A stretch of 64,000 nucleotides of DNA from contig CALVFY010000007.1 in NCBI GenBank assembly GCA_944326945.1, positions 25,101-89,100 of the forward strand, written 5' to 3'. Of this stretch, positions 8,777-17,765 are shown in pieces (positions within the stretch are counted from its first letter, which is position 1; every line of letters starts with the position of its first letter). The notes under the pieces were generated by a model. That model was not told the DNA's origin. It made no database searches and saw only the letters and a list, made by a program, of their open reading frames with translations. Source of the DNA: an uncultured Rikenellaceae bacterium (lineage in GTDB: Bacteria; Bacteroidota; Bacteroidia; Bacteroidales; Rikenellaceae). The position numbers and the translations under genes are program-made.

Positions 8777-9724
8777 CTATTGCTTCGAGGCATTTTTGAG
8801 CTGTATGCGTTTCCCCACCTGTTCGATTCCCCAAATCAAAATGAAACCTACTATACACATCAGAATTGCCTGCCACACCAATGGATCGGCACCCGTGATG
8901 GCTTCATATTTTGCCGGCAACACATTGGCTTCAGTCAGAGGATGTTCCACGCCATGGGAATCAGTATAGGTAGAAAGTACCTGTTTCCAAGGCCACACCT
9001 TGTTAAGTGAACCGACCATGAATCCTGTCAGCAGAGCGATCGTCATATTATGATGATTACGCAGCAACCAGGAGAGAAAATGCGAAAAACTAATAATTCC
9101 CACCGCGGCACCAATAATAAAAAGCAAAATGATACCTATTTTCAGATTTCCTACAGCATCCATAATAAACATATATTTACCGAGCAGCAGCAGGATGAAT
9201 GCCCCGGAAATTCCGGGCAGGATCATGGCACAAATAGCAATAGCTCCGGAGAGCATGATAAACCACCATGTATTCGGAGTAGATGTCGGAGAGAGGGCCG
9301 TGATCAGATAAGCAACAACTATGCCGGCCAACAATGCTATGATGCTGCCCGCACGCCATCGCGTCACCTCTTTAAAGACCAACAACGACGAGGCAATGAT
9401 GAGTCCGAAGAAAAAAGACCAAATACAGATCGGATGATTTTCCAGCAAATAGGTCATCAGGCGGGCCAAAGAGAAAATCGAAATGGCTATCCCTCCCACG
9501 ACGGCCGCCAGAAAATTACCGTTTATTTTTTTCCAAAATTTACCGATTTTAAGTGTAAACAGATATTTAAAAGCTTCTATGTTGAAATTTTTAATCGACT
9601 CTATCAATTCTCCATAAATGCCTGATATAAAGGCTATCGTGCCTCCCGATACTCCAGGGACCACATCGGCGGCTCCCATGGCACATCCTTTCAACACCAG
9701 CAAAAAATAATTTCTCTGTTTCAT
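8777..9724 (-). CDS. DUF368 membrane protein, likely undecaprenyl-phosphate transporter
   Basis: A polytopic inner-membrane protein of 315 residues from the ATG at 9724 (MKQRNYFLLV). It shows the inverted pair of DUF368 signatures: GAADVVPGVSGG at about 17-28 in the first half and ILPGISGAF in the second. DUF368 proteins have been identified as transporters that return undecaprenyl phosphate across the membrane for envelope synthesis (PopT family); applying that role here is by homology. It sits four bases upstream of aroE. The frame is open to 9772 but that extension has no homology-like content. Confidence 0.85.
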   Translation of the reverse strand: MKQRNYFLLVLKGCAMGAADVVPGVSGGTIAFISGIYGELIESIKNFNIEAFKYLFTLKIGKFWKKINGNFLAAVVGGIAISIFSLARLMTYLLENHPICIWSFFFGLIIASSLLVFKEVTRWRAGSIIALLAGIVVAYLITALSPTSTPNTWWFIMLSGAIAICAMILPGISGAFILLLLGKYMFIMDAVGNLKIGIILLFIIGAAVGIISFSHFLSWLLRNHHNMTIALLTGFMVGSLNKVWPWKQVLSTYTDSHGVEHPLTEANVLPAKYEAITGADPLVWQAILMCIVGFILIWGIEQVGKRIQLKNASKQ

Positions 9725-9786
9725 AAAATGCGAATTTTTCGGCAAATATAAGACTTTTGACGTTGGGGACAATAGCTAATCACACA

Positions 9787-9816
9787 AAAACCGGTCTTTA
9801 TATTCAGACCGGTTTT
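9787..9816 (-). terminator. Terminator after the DUF3276 gene
   Basis: Perfect 11-bp arms AAAACCGGTCT (9787-9797) and AGACCGGTTTT (9806-9816) with an 8-base loop lie 32 bases downstream of the DUF3276 stop. Confidence 0.8.
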
Positions 9817-9847
9817 AAATCAGAAAAAATGGAGTGTTGTTGCTACG

Positions 9848-10198
9848 TTATAATTTTTCGAACTCTTCGTCAACGGAAAGTTCCCCGGCAGTTGCTTCAG
9901 CTTCCTGCTCCATGAAAAATTCCGGTTTGTGTTCTTTTATAAAATTCACAACCTCTTCCAATCCATCGGCAAACTTGGCGAAATCCTCTTTGTAAAGATA
10001 GATTTTATGTTTGTCGAAAAAGAAATTTCCATCTTTTCCCAACTTTTTACGACTTTCGGTAATGGTCAGAAAATAATCATCATTGCGCGTAGCTTTCACA
10101 TCAAAGAAATAAGTTCGACGGCCCGCACGCACAGCTTTCGAGTAAACTTCTTCACCACCTTCCGCATCATTTTCTTTCTTCAAGTCAAAATCCACCAT
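9848..10198 (-). CDS. DUF3276 family PUR-like nucleic-acid-binding protein
   Basis: A 116-residue protein with the repeat-like pattern VYSKAVRAGRRTYFFDVKAT and KIYLYKEDFAKFADGLEEV, characteristic of the PUR-alpha/DUF3276 fold found in Bacteroidota and spirochaetes. Members bind single-stranded nucleic acids; the role in Bacteroidota is not well defined. The C-terminal 20 residues are acidic (EEFEKL end). It is monocistronic, with terminators on both sides. Confidence 0.88.
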   Translation of the reverse strand: MVDFDLKKENDAEGGEEVYSKAVRAGRRTYFFDVKATRNDDYFLTITESRKKLGKDGNFFFDKHKIYLYKEDFAKFADGLEEVVNFIKEHKPEFFMEQEAEATAGELSVDEEFEKL

Positions 10199-10252
10199 AT
10201 CTTTAAAAATTACATTATTAGGATCATTCAGTAGTAGAACAAATATAATGAA

Positions 10253-10290
10253 AAAATAACAACCACAACAGTTTTTGTGATTGTTATTTT
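10253..10290 (-). terminator. Terminator after the S41 protease gene
   Basis: Arms AAAATAACAA (10253-10262) and TTGTTATTTT (10281-10290) with an inner CACAA/TTGTG pairing lie 23 bases past the protease stop on the minus strand. Confidence 0.65.
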
Positions 10291-10312
10291 CATATAGCCG
10301 TATAATTTTTAA

Positions 10313-11905
10313 CTAAATATCGCCGATTCCGTCCGTTTCGGGTGTTTCATTCCAGTTCCGGAGCACCTCGAGAGCCTTCTCCAATTCCGGATCATTTTCC
10401 GAATTGATAACCCGAAAATATTCGGTCATACCCCATAGTTTTTGGGCAATCAATGCCTTTATTTGAAGTTTGATTGCCGGTTCGGAAGTTTGAAGGCCTT
10501 TCGAATCGGAAGCCACATCCCTCTTCTCTCCCAAAGCCACCAATTGTTCCATCATCTGAGGAGAGACCTCAAACGAATTCTGAAATTTTTCAAAAGTAGG
10601 GTAGGTGCGTTGTAATTCACTTCTGTGTCGATCCAAATACTGAATCACGAACTCCGAAATCACACCACGTCGTACTAATTTCGACCAATACTGAGAATAA
10701 TAGGTTGTATCCATCGGCACATAAATGTCAGGATAAATACCTCCGCCACCATACACGGTACGTCCGCTTCGCAACGTTGTATAACGCAAGGAATCAACAG
10801 CTTTAAGAGAATCCTTCCCATTTTCGAATCGTTTCAGAAAATCCTTATAATAAGCCTCCTGATTCCCTTTTTCGAAAGGTCGCTGAATAACACGCCCCGT
10901 AGGCGTATGATAACGAGCGACAGTAATTCGGACCGCAGAACCATCGACTAAAGGGAATTGCCTCTGTACGAGTCCCTTACCAAAACTACGGCGACCGATA
11001 ATCAGACCCCGATCCCAATCTTGAAGGGCCCCTGCGACAATTTCGCTGGCCGAAGCCGAAGACTCATCAATCAACACAATCACCTTCCCCTTTCGATAGA
11101 CACCATTGGAGGGAGCCAAAAAACGTTCGGGTGGCACAAGACGTCCTTCCGTAGAGACAATCGTAGCACCTTCCGGCAGAAAAAAGTTTCCGAGTTTCAC
11201 GGCTTGATCCAGAAATCCGCCGCCATTCCCTCGCAAATCGAGAATCAAAGCATCGATTTTATCCATTTTCCCATAAGCATCCTCCACCTCTTTCATCGTA
11301 GTGGCGGCAAAACGATTCACCTTGATATATCCCGTTTTATCATCAATTTTATAGGCCGCATCCACCGTATTAAGCGGAATATCATCTCGTACAATACGGA
11401 AATGGAGAGGTTCCGGCTCACCCTTACGAAGCACCTCTATTTCGACAACCGATCCCTTAGGTCCTCGAAGCACTTTGGGTACACGAGCCTGCTTGATTCC
11501 GATCACCGACTCTCCGTCTACCGCAACAATTCGATCATTGGGAAGCACCCCAACTTTTTCGGACGGACCACCTGCTATGGTATTGACAACCAGCAACGTG
11601 TCATTTAATACATTAAACTCTACTCCAATTCCGCTGAAACTGCCTTGAAACGACTCTTCTACCGGCACCATATCCTCGGCTGAAATATAGGCCGAGTGGG
11701 GATCTAACTCCGACAGTACTTTTTGAATAGCCTCTTCGATCAATTTTTTATTATTGATCGTATCCACATAAGCTGCATTCAGATATCGATAGAATTGATT
11801 GAATTTCTGAAGTTGCAACGCAGGATCCGCCCCGGCACTGCGTGGCGCCCGCTGACTCAATCCCACAAAAGGCAATAAACAGAGAATAAGAATAATACGC
11901 TTCAT
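10313..11905 (-). CDS. S41 family C-terminal processing protease
   Basis: A 530-residue exported carboxyl-terminal processing protease with an N-terminal signal peptide ([18 protein letters not shown]). A PDZ domain spans about 88-172 (SGIGVEF; GVLPNDRIVAVDG), followed by the S41 catalytic domain with RGNGGG at 225-230, the serine-rich ESSASASE at 281-288 and the general-base lysine in SFGKG (K310). It probably acts in the periplasm on misfolded or unprocessed envelope proteins. Its ATG shares one base with the hisS stop (TAATG), so translation is probably coupled. A C-terminal helical extension of about 130 residues follows the catalytic core. Confidence 0.93.
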   Translation of the reverse strand: MKRIILILCLLPFVGLSQRAPRSAGADPALQLQKFNQFYRYLNAAYVDTINNKKLIEEAIQKVLSELDPHSAYISAEDMVPVEESFQGSFSGIGVEFNVLNDTLLVVNTIAGGPSEKVGVLPNDRIVAVDGESVIGIKQARVPKVLRGPKGSVVEIEVLRKGEPEPLHFRIVRDDIPLNTVDAAYKIDDKTGYIKVNRFAATTMKEVEDAYGKMDKIDALILDLRGNGGGFLDQAVKLGNFFLPEGATIVSTEGRLVPPERFLAPSNGVYRKGKVIVLIDESSASASEIVAGALQDWDRGLIIGRRSFGKGLVQRQFPLVDGSAVRITVARYHTPTGRVIQRPFEKGNQEAYYKDFLKRFENGKDSLKAVDSLRYTTLRSGRTVYGGGGIYPDIYVPMDTTYYSQYWSKLVRRGVISEFVIQYLDRHRSELQRTYPTFEKFQNSFEVSPQMMEQLVALGEKRDVASDSKGLQTSEPAIKLQIKALIAQKLWGMTEYFRVINSENDPELEKALEVLRNWNETPETDGIGDI

Positions 11906-13263
11906 TATGCAATGTATTTAATAAGGTCGACGAAAGCAACCTGTTTCTGTTCTCCGCTACTCATATTCTTCAATGTCAATTGTTGTGCAGCGAGTTCTTC
12001 GCTTCCGACAATAGCCACAAAAGGAATGCCTCTGCGGTTGGCGTACTCCATTTGCTTCTTCATTTTGGCATTTTCAGGATAGATTTCTGCCGCAATTCCG
12101 GCTTTTCGTACTTCAGCCATCAAACGAAGTGAAGCCACCTCCTCGTCTCCTCCGAAATTGAGAAAGATGATCCGTGTAGAGAGATTTGCCTCTTCCGGAA
12201 AAAGATCCAATCCGCTCAATACATCATAAATGCGATCGGCCCCGAAAGAGATACCGACCCCGGAGGTATTGGGCATACCGAAAATTCCGGTCAAATCATC
12301 ATAACGTCCTCCTCCACATATACTTCCGATAGCAAAATCTTTTGCCTTCACCTCAAAAATAGCTCCGGTATAATAATTCAATCCTCGTGCCAACGACAGA
12401 TCCAATTCTACATCCAACTTAACATCAAGAGATTGTGCATAACCAAATATGGTACGCATCTCCTCGATGCCTTTCAGTCCCGTCTCCGACCCGCCAATAA
12501 TCGACTCCAACAGATTTAATTTCTCTTCATTCGTACCCGATAATTGAAGTATCGGTTCAAGTATAGCCACTGCCTCTTCAGAAATGCCTTTTGAACGTAA
12601 TTCAGCATTGACATTCTCCAGTCCGATCTTATCCAGTTTGTCGACAGCAATCGTAATATCCATCATTTTATCGGCATATCCGATGCTTTCCGCTATACCA
12701 TACAGGATCTTACGATTATTCATCTTCAGTGTCACTCGAATTCCGAGGCGGTTGAAAACCTCCTCTACGATTTGTATCAATTCCACCTCATTGATCAAAC
12801 TGCGACTTCCGATGATATCCACGTCGCATTGATAAAATTCCCGATAACGTCCCTTCTGCGGACGGTCGGCTCGCCACACAGGTTGTACTTGATAGCGCCG
12901 GAACGGAAATTGTATCTCGCTCTGGTGTTGTACCACATAACGTGCAAAAGGTACTGTCAAATCGTAACGAAGTCCCTTTTCGCAGATACGAGTCGCCAAT
13001 GCATTAGGATTAGACAACAACTCCGATGTAATCTTATCCGTGAAATCCCCCGAGTTAAGTATCTTAAAAAGAAGTTTATCACCTTCGTCTCCGTACTTAC
13101 CCAACAAGGTAGTGAGGTTCTCCATCGCAGGGGTCTCCAATGGAAGAAATCCGAAGTTACGGAACACGCTTTTAATGGTGTCAAACATATAGGTACGCCG
13201 AATCATTTCGGCAGGTGAAAAATCACGGGTTCCTTTTGGAATAGATGGTTTCTGAACAGACAT
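11905..13263 (-). CDS. hisS: Histidine--tRNA ligase
   Basis: Class II aminoacyl-tRNA synthetase that charges tRNA-His, 452 residues. The start [17 protein letters not shown] fits the family. Motif 2 ([24 protein letters not shown] region), the HisA motif [10 protein letters not shown] and motif 3 ([11 protein letters not shown]) are all visible, followed by the anticodon-binding domain ([11 protein letters not shown] onward). It is the first gene of a two-gene unit with the S41 protease. Confidence 0.97.
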   Translation of the reverse strand: MSVQKPSIPKGTRDFSPAEMIRRTYMFDTIKSVFRNFGFLPLETPAMENLTTLLGKYGDEGDKLLFKILNSGDFTDKITSELLSNPNALATRICEKGLRYDLTVPFARYVVQHQSEIQFPFRRYQVQPVWRADRPQKGRYREFYQCDVDIIGSRSLINEVELIQIVEEVFNRLGIRVTLKMNNRKILYGIAESIGYADKMMDITIAVDKLDKIGLENVNAELRSKGISEEAVAILEPILQLSGTNEEKLNLLESIIGGSETGLKGIEEMRTIFGYAQSLDVKLDVELDLSLARGLNYYTGAIFEVKAKDFAIGSICGGGRYDDLTGIFGMPNTSGVGISFGADRIYDVLSGLDLFPEEANLSTRIIFLNFGGDEEVASLRLMAEVRKAGIAAEIYPENAKMKKQMEYANRRGIPFVAIVGSEELAAQQLTLKNMSSGEQKQVAFVDLIKYIA

Positions 13264-13290
13264 CTTTTTAGATTTATAAGTTATAGCTCG

Positions 13291-13316
13291 GTTTGAAATA
13301 CATTATTGTTTCAAAC
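13291..13316. repeat. Inverted repeat between ettA end and hisS start
   Basis: Perfect 8-bp arms GTTTGAAA (13291-13298) and TTTCAAAC (13309-13316) lie just after the ABC-F stop codon. There is no T run, so it may be a weak terminator or a site upstream of hisS. Confidence 0.4.
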
Positions 13317-13322
13317 TCACAT

Positions 13323-14993
13323 TCAAGCCATTAGTTTTTTATATTTCACACGATGAGGTGTGGTGTCGCCCATTTGTCTCTTTCGCTCCTCGTACTCACT
13401 ATAGCTACCTTCAAAAAAGACAACTTGCGAATCACCCTCAAATGAGAGAATATGTGTAGCGATACGATCCAAGAACCAACGGTCGTGGGAGATCACCACG
13501 GCACAACCTGCAAAATTTTCCAGCCCTTCTTCAAGAGCACGCAACGTATTGACATCAATATCATTAGTGGGCTCGTCCAGCAGCAACACGTTACCTTGTT
13601 CTTTCAGAGCTAATGCCAAATGAAGCCGATTACGCTCACCTCCCGAAAGCATACCGCATTTCTTTTCCTGATCGGCTCCCGAGAAATTGAACCGAGCGAC
13701 ATAGGCACGTGCATTAACGCTTCGATTTCCAAGCATAATAATATCGCTATTTTCCGAAATCACTTCGTAAACGGTTTTTTCCGGATCGATCGACTTATGT
13801 TGTTGATCGACATAAGCCAATTTAACGGTCTCACCCACTTTAAATTCTCCCGACGTGGGTTTTTCGAGTCCCATAATCATACGGAAAAGTGTTGTCTTTC
13901 CCGTTCCATTAGGGCCGATTACCCCCACGATACCTGCGGGGGGGAGGGTGAAGTTGAGATTCTCATACAACAGACGGTCGCCAAATGCCTTGCTCACGTT
14001 CTTTGCTTCGATTACCACATCGCCCAAACGCGGTCCGTTGGGGATATAGATTTCCAGCTTTTCCTCCTTCTGTTTGGCATCTTCGTTCAACATCCGATCA
14101 TAAGAGGCCAGACGAGCTTTACTTTTAGCCTGACGTCCTTTAGGATTCATACGAACCCATTCCAATTCACGCTCAAGGGTCTTGCGGCGTTTGCTCTCCT
14201 GTTTTTCCTCGAGAGCCAGGCGATTGGATTTCTGTTCCAGCCAACTGGAGTAGTTTCCTTTCCAGGGAATACCCTCACCTCGGTCGAGCTCAAGAATCCA
14301 TCCGGCCACATGATCCAGAAAATAACGGTCGTGAGTAACGGCAATCACCGTACCCTTATATTGTTGGAGATGCTGTTCCAGCCAGTCCACACTCTCCGCA
14401 TCGAGGTGGTTGGTGGGCTCGTCGAGGAGCAGCACATCAGGCTGTTGCAACAACAAACGACACAAAGCCACCCGACGGCGTTCGCCTCCCGAAAGATGTT
14501 TGACCGGAGTATCGGGTTCCGGACAACGCAAAGCATCCATAGCCCGTTCGAGCACACTGTCGAGTTCCCATCCGTTTTTCTGTTCGATCAACTCGGTCAA
14601 CTCACCCTGGCGTTCGATCAGTTTATTCATCTGATCGTCGTCCATTGGCTCCATGAATTTGGCATTCACCTCCTCATACTCCTTGAGCAGGGCCACCACC
14701 TCTGCACATCCTTCCTGAACGACCTCTTTTACAGTCTTGTCATCATCCAATTTGGGTTCCTGTTCCAGGTAGCCCACCGAATAACCCGGAGAGAAGACCA
14801 CTTCGCCCTGGTAATTTTTGTCGATCCCGGCGATAATCTTCATCAAGGTTGATTTTCCGGAACCATTCAGACCGATAATGCCAATCTTGGCTCCATAAAA
14901 AAAGGAGAGGTAGATGTTGTTGAGTACCTTTTTCTGGTTGGTGAAAGTCTTGCTGACACCCACCATCGAGAATATGATCTTTTCGTCTGCCAT
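13323..14993 (-). CDS. ettA: ABC-F protein, energy-dependent translational throttle EttA
   Basis: A soluble 556-residue ABC-F ATPase with two nucleotide-binding domains and no membrane segments. Walker A motifs are GLNGSGKST (about 41-49) and GPNGTGKTT in the second half; the signature motifs are LSGGERRR and LSGGERNR. The inter-domain linker is basic and helical (RMNPKGRQAKSKARL), as in EttA, which binds the ribosomal E site and gates the first elongation step according to energy state. The length and the arm region favour EttA over Uup or antibiotic-resistance ABC-F types. A TAaaTTTG box overlaps the stop codon of the upstream DUF2721 gene, suggesting its own promoter. Confidence 0.9.
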   Translation of the reverse strand: MADEKIIFSMVGVSKTFTNQKKVLNNIYLSFFYGAKIGIIGLNGSGKSTLMKIIAGIDKNYQGEVVFSPGYSVGYLEQEPKLDDDKTVKEVVQEGCAEVVALLKEYEEVNAKFMEPMDDDQMNKLIERQGELTELIEQKNGWELDSVLERAMDALRCPEPDTPVKHLSGGERRRVALCRLLLQQPDVLLLDEPTNHLDAESVDWLEQHLQQYKGTVIAVTHDRYFLDHVAGWILELDRGEGIPWKGNYSSWLEQKSNRLALEEKQESKRRKTLERELEWVRMNPKGRQAKSKARLASYDRMLNEDAKQKEEKLEIYIPNGPRLGDVVIEAKNVSKAFGDRLLYENLNFTLPPAGIVGVIGPNGTGKTTLFRMIMGLEKPTSGEFKVGETVKLAYVDQQHKSIDPEKTVYEVISENSDIIMLGNRSVNARAYVARFNFSGADQEKKCGMLSGGERNRLHLALALKEQGNVLLLDEPTNDIDVNTLRALEEGLENFAGCAVVISHDRWFLDRIATHILSFEGDSQVVFFEGSYSEYEERKRQMGDTTPHRVKYKKLMA

Positions 14994-15018
14994 ATTGCTG
15001 TTTTGGGTTAAATTCTTG

Positions 15019-15026
15019 CAAATTTA
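15019..15026 (-). promoter_or_regulatory. Candidate -7 box (TAAATTTG) of ettA
   Basis: Minus-strand TAAATTTG fits the Bacteroidota TAnnTTTG element and overlaps the stop of the upstream gene. No clear -33 TTTG was found. Confidence 0.4.
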
Positions 15027-15428
15027 CTCTTTTTTTCCTTTTTCCATACCTTCGAGATGAATCTCTAAGGCTCTCACCGAAATCTGTATCTCCCGAATGG
15101 AAACACCCAGCGAAACAATCAACGAAATCAGTGCCGCAGCAAAGATATATACCGCAGTCACGTGCCAACCCACGTAAATAAAAAAGGTGCATACAACACA
15201 AAGAAACAGACTGAAAATACCTAAAATCTGCATGCTTCGCGTAAGATAGAGTCTTTTTTTCAGATTTTTAATCTGATCGAATGCCTCGGGAGTAGGGGCC
15301 TTACGATATTCTGCCGCGATATTCCGAATCACTTGGGCATAGGAAAGAAAGCGGTTGGTATAGGCCAACATGATCAACGAGATAGCAGAAAAGAGAATCG
15401 AAGGAGTTGCCAATGAGAGTTCTTCCAT
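15024..15428 (-). CDS. DUF2721 family membrane protein
   Basis: A 134-residue protein starting at the ATG at 15428 (MEELSLATPS); the frame runs on to 15548 but that stretch overlaps the promoter of rubrerythrin. It has a first hydrophobic helix (SILFSAISLIMLAYTNRF), a charged segment with LKKRLYLTR, and two further membrane helices, matching DUF2721. Function is unknown. A TATCTTTG box lies 22 bases upstream of the start. Confidence 0.7.
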   Translation of the reverse strand: MEELSLATPSILFSAISLIMLAYTNRFLSYAQVIRNIAAEYRKAPTPEAFDQIKNLKKRLYLTRSMQILGIFSLFLCVVCTFFIYVGWHVTAVYIFAAALISLIVSLGVSIREIQISVRALEIHLEGMEKGKKE

Positions 15429-15449
15429 AATCGTTTTTGTATTTGCCGG

Positions 15450-15457
15450 CAAAGATA
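15450..15457 (-). promoter_or_regulatory. -7 box (TATCTTTG) of the DUF2721 gene
   Basis: Plus-strand CAAAGATA reads TATCTTTG on the minus strand, an exact TAnnTTTG element, 22 bases before the start codon. Confidence 0.5.
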
Positions 15458-15523
15458 AGGATAACTTATAAGACCATAAAAATAAATGATTATGAATGGA
15501 GATGGAATATTCGGCTTTATTTT

Positions 15524-15531
15524 TATCTTTG
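15524..15531 (+). promoter_or_regulatory. -7 box (TATCTTTG) of the rubrerythrin gene
   Basis: An exact TAnnTTTG element 42 bases before the rubrerythrin start; a -33 TTTG is not obvious. It is divergent from the DUF2721 promoter. Confidence 0.55.
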
Positions 15532-15572
15532 TTGACACAGACAACCAACCGTTAAACTTAAATGACAGCAAA

Positions 15573-16151
15573 ATGGGAAAAAGCATTAAAGGAACCAAAA
15601 CAGAACAGAATCTGCTGAAATCGTTTGCAGGCGAATCACAGGCTCGCAGCCGTTATACCTTCTTTGCCAGCGTGGCCAAAAAAGAGGGTTTTGAACAAAT
15701 TGCCGGAGTTTTCATGGAGACTGCCGAACAGGAAAAAGAGCATGCCAAGAAATTTTTCAAATATCTCGAGGGAGGCATGGTCGAGATTACGGCTGCCTAT
15801 CCGGCCGGTGTGATCGGAACCACCGCCGAGAATCTGAAAGCTGCTGCTGAAGGAGAAAACGAGGAATGGGTAGAGCTCTATCCGGAATTCGCAAAAGTCG
15901 CAGACGAGGAAGGATTCCCTCTGATTGCAGCCACTTTCCGCAATGTAGCCAAGGTGGAGGCTGAACATGAAGCCCGTTATCGGAAACTGCTTGCTCGGGT
16001 AGAGGAGGACAAGGTATTCGAACGCGACGAGGAGATCGAGTGGCAATGCCGCAACTGCGGATATGTCCACAAAGGCAAATCGGCGCCTCAGTCTTGTCCG
16101 GCATGTGCTCATCCTCAAGCATTTTTCGAACCCAAGAAAGAAAATTATTAA
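15573..16151 (+). CDS. rbr: Rubrerythrin
   Basis: A cytoplasmic non-haem diiron peroxidase of 192 residues that reduces hydrogen peroxide in anaerobes. The ferritin-like four-helix domain carries ligand motifs such as [18 protein letters not shown] and EAEHEARY. The C-terminal rubredoxin-like domain has CRNCGY and CPACAHP. The start at 15573 (MGKSIKGT) is the family start; upstream frame extension to 15486 contains the promoter. It is monocistronic, ending at a strong terminator. Confidence 0.96.
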   Translation: MGKSIKGTKTEQNLLKSFAGESQARSRYTFFASVAKKEGFEQIAGVFMETAEQEKEHAKKFFKYLEGGMVEITAAYPAGVIGTTAENLKAAAEGENEEWVELYPEFAKVADEEGFPLIAATFRNVAKVEAEHEARYRKLLARVEEDKVFERDEEIEWQCRNCGYVHKGKSAPQSCPACAHPQAFFEPKKENY

Positions 16152-16165
16152 TCAGTATTATATCA

Positions 16166-16202
16166 AAAAAAATCCCGTCTCAAACGAGACGGGATTTTTT
16201 TA
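16166..16202. terminator. Bidirectional terminator between rbr and trpB2
   Basis: A 15-bp perfect stem (AAAAAATCCCGTCTC at 16168-16182; right arm 16187-16201) with an AAAC loop has T runs on both strands. It serves the convergent genes rbr and trpB2. Confidence 0.9.
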
Positions 16203-16217
16203 GCAACTGTGATCGAA

Positions 16218-17585
16218 CTATTTGATAATGGCATCCAATTCATCGAGACTCTTGCGAATCACAGAATCGGGCAAATCATAATTTTGAAGCTTCCCGGCAA
16301 AATATTGTTCGTATGCGAACAGATCGATCATGCCATGGCCCGAGAGATTGAACAGAATGGTTTTGCTTTTTCCCTCTTCTTTGGCCTTAAGGGCTTCGCG
16401 GATCGCCACAGCAATCGCATGTGTCGACTCGGGGGCAGGGATAATGCCTTCCGTTTTGGCAAAAGTCAAACCGGCAGCGAAAGTCTCCAGCTGGGGCACC
16501 GACTGAGCTTCGATCAATCCATCTTTAAGAAGCTGGCTGACGATGGCTCCCGCACCATGATAACGAAGTCCTCCGGCATGGATATCGGCCGGCTGGAAGT
16601 TGTGTCCCAATGTATACATCGGAATCATAGGGGTGAATCCGGCCGTATCTCCAAAGTCGTAGTGAAATACTCCCCGAGTGAGTTTCGGACAGGAAGATGG
16701 CTCTACGGCAATCACACGAATATCTCTCCCGTTGGTCATTTTCTCCTTGAGGAACGGGAATCCGATACCAGCAAAGTTGGAACCGCCTCCAAAACATCCG
16801 ATCACAATGTCGGGCATATCTCCTGCCATCTCCATCTGCCGCACAGCTTCCTCTCCGATAATGGTTTGGTGCAGGAGTACGTGATTCATAACGCTGCCGA
16901 GACAATATTTAGTGGTTTCCGGATCTTTTACGGCCATTTCTACAGCCTCCGAAATAGCCAGCCCCAGACTTCCCGAGCAATCCGGATCTCTAGCCAACAC
17001 ATCCCGCCCGGCCTGGGTCTGCATACTGGGCGAAGGAATCACATCAGCCCCCCATACATTCATCATCAACTTCCGATAGGGTTTCTGGTTATAACTTACC
17101 TTAACCATAAAGACCTTCAGATCAAGATCGAAATATTGTGAAGCGAATGCAATAGCCGTACCCCATTGACCACCACCGGTTTCGGTAGTCAGATGTTTGA
17201 TGCCCTGCTTGTGATTGTAGTAAGCCTGAGGAATAGCCGTATTGGGTTTATGAGAACCGGCAGGGGAGGTGCTTTCATTTTTAAAATAGATCTTAGCCGG
17301 AGTATCGAGGGCTTTTTCCAAAGCATAGGCACGAGCCAAAGGAGTCGAACGCCAAATCTTGTAAACATCCTGTACCTGTTCCGGAATATCAATGTAACGT
17401 TCCGTGGATAACTCCTGGTCTATCAACTCTTCGGCGAAAATCACCCCCAGCTCTTCCTTGGTGACTGGTTTTTTGGTTTTGGGATTGAGCTGTGGAAGAG
17501 GACGATTTTTCATATCCGCCACAATGTTATACCATTGTGTAGGCATCTGCTTGTCGGTTAGTAAGATTTTTTTCGTTTTGGACAT
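16218..17585 (-). CDS. trpB: Tryptophan synthase beta chain, TrpB2 type
   Basis: A PLP enzyme that condenses indole with serine to make tryptophan. At 455 residues with the long N-terminal region (RPLPQLNPKTKKPVTKEEL) it is a TrpB2-type protein rather than the 400-residue TrpB1. The PLP lysine lies in PAGSHKPN (K113), the phosphate-binding glycine loop is GCFGGGSNF, and a C-terminal NLSGHGM is visible. It stands apart from any other trp gene. The 5' leader carries a complete attenuator with a Trp-rich leader peptide, so expression is very likely controlled by charged tRNA-Trp, which supports a role in tryptophan supply. Confidence 0.94.
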   Translation of the reverse strand: MSKTKKILLTDKQMPTQWYNIVADMKNRPLPQLNPKTKKPVTKEELGVIFAEELIDQELSTERYIDIPEQVQDVYKIWRSTPLARAYALEKALDTPAKIYFKNESTSPAGSHKPNTAIPQAYYNHKQGIKHLTTETGGGQWGTAIAFASQYFDLDLKVFMVKVSYNQKPYRKLMMNVWGADVIPSPSMQTQAGRDVLARDPDCSGSLGLAISEAVEMAVKDPETTKYCLGSVMNHVLLHQTIIGEEAVRQMEMAGDMPDIVIGCFGGGSNFAGIGFPFLKEKMTNGRDIRVIAVEPSSCPKLTRGVFHYDFGDTAGFTPMIPMYTLGHNFQPADIHAGGLRYHGAGAIVSQLLKDGLIEAQSVPQLETFAAGLTFAKTEGIIPAPESTHAIAVAIREALKAKEEGKSKTILFNLSGHGMIDLFAYEQYFAGKLQNYDLPDSVIRKSLDELDAIIK

Positions 17586-17614
17586 ACCCTTTATAGTTTA
17601 ATTTGTGTATAATC

Positions 17615-17650
17615 AAAAAAAGCCCGCTGTTTGAAGTAAACAACGGGCTT
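17615..17650 (-). terminator. trp attenuator terminator hairpin
   Basis: On the minus strand, AAGCCCGTTGTTT pairs with AAACAGCGGGCTT around the loop ACTTC, followed by seven Us. The one plus-strand mismatch (C17627/A17643) becomes a G-U pair in minus-strand RNA, confirming direction. It ends 30 bases before the trpB2 start codon. Confidence 0.9.
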
Positions 17651-17702
17651 ATACCTAATATCATATATTCAATAGCGGAGCCATCATTGCTTACTTCTAA
17701 AC
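17629..17702 (-). promoter_or_regulatory. Antiterminator pairing segments of the trp leader
   Basis: Leader RNA GUUUAGAAGUAA (17702-17691, inside the leader ORF) is complementary to UUACUUCAAAC (17639-17629, the loop and flanks of the terminator) over 11 bp with one bulged A. The pairing can extend because GCCCGTTGTTTA is present both at 17709-17698 and in the terminator left arm at 17648-17637. The two structures exclude each other. Confidence 0.75.
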
Positions 17703-17731
17703 AACGGGCGCCACCACCAACTATGATTCAT
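17684..17731 (-). CDS. trpL: trp leader peptide (15 residues, three consecutive Trp)
   Basis: The short ORF ATG (17731) to TGA (17684) encodes MNHSWWWRPLFRSKQ. Three consecutive TGG codons at positions 5-7 would stall the ribosome when charged tRNA-Trp is scarce. A ribosome stalled there leaves 17702-17691 free to form the antiterminator. A ribosome that reaches the stop codon covers it, so the terminator forms. The peptide itself probably has no function beyond this. The position about 100 bases before trpB2, after a matching promoter, supports the assignment. It is too short for usual gene callers. Confidence 0.88.
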   Translation of the reverse strand: MNHSWWWRPLFRSKQ

Positions 17732-17765
17732 CGTTCCGATCATCTTTTTTGAATTTCAGATGCTA

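Noticed and set aside
13620..14852. A 410-codon plus-strand frame opposite ettA
   Set aside because: It is a shadow of the ABC-F gene, with no recognisable motif.
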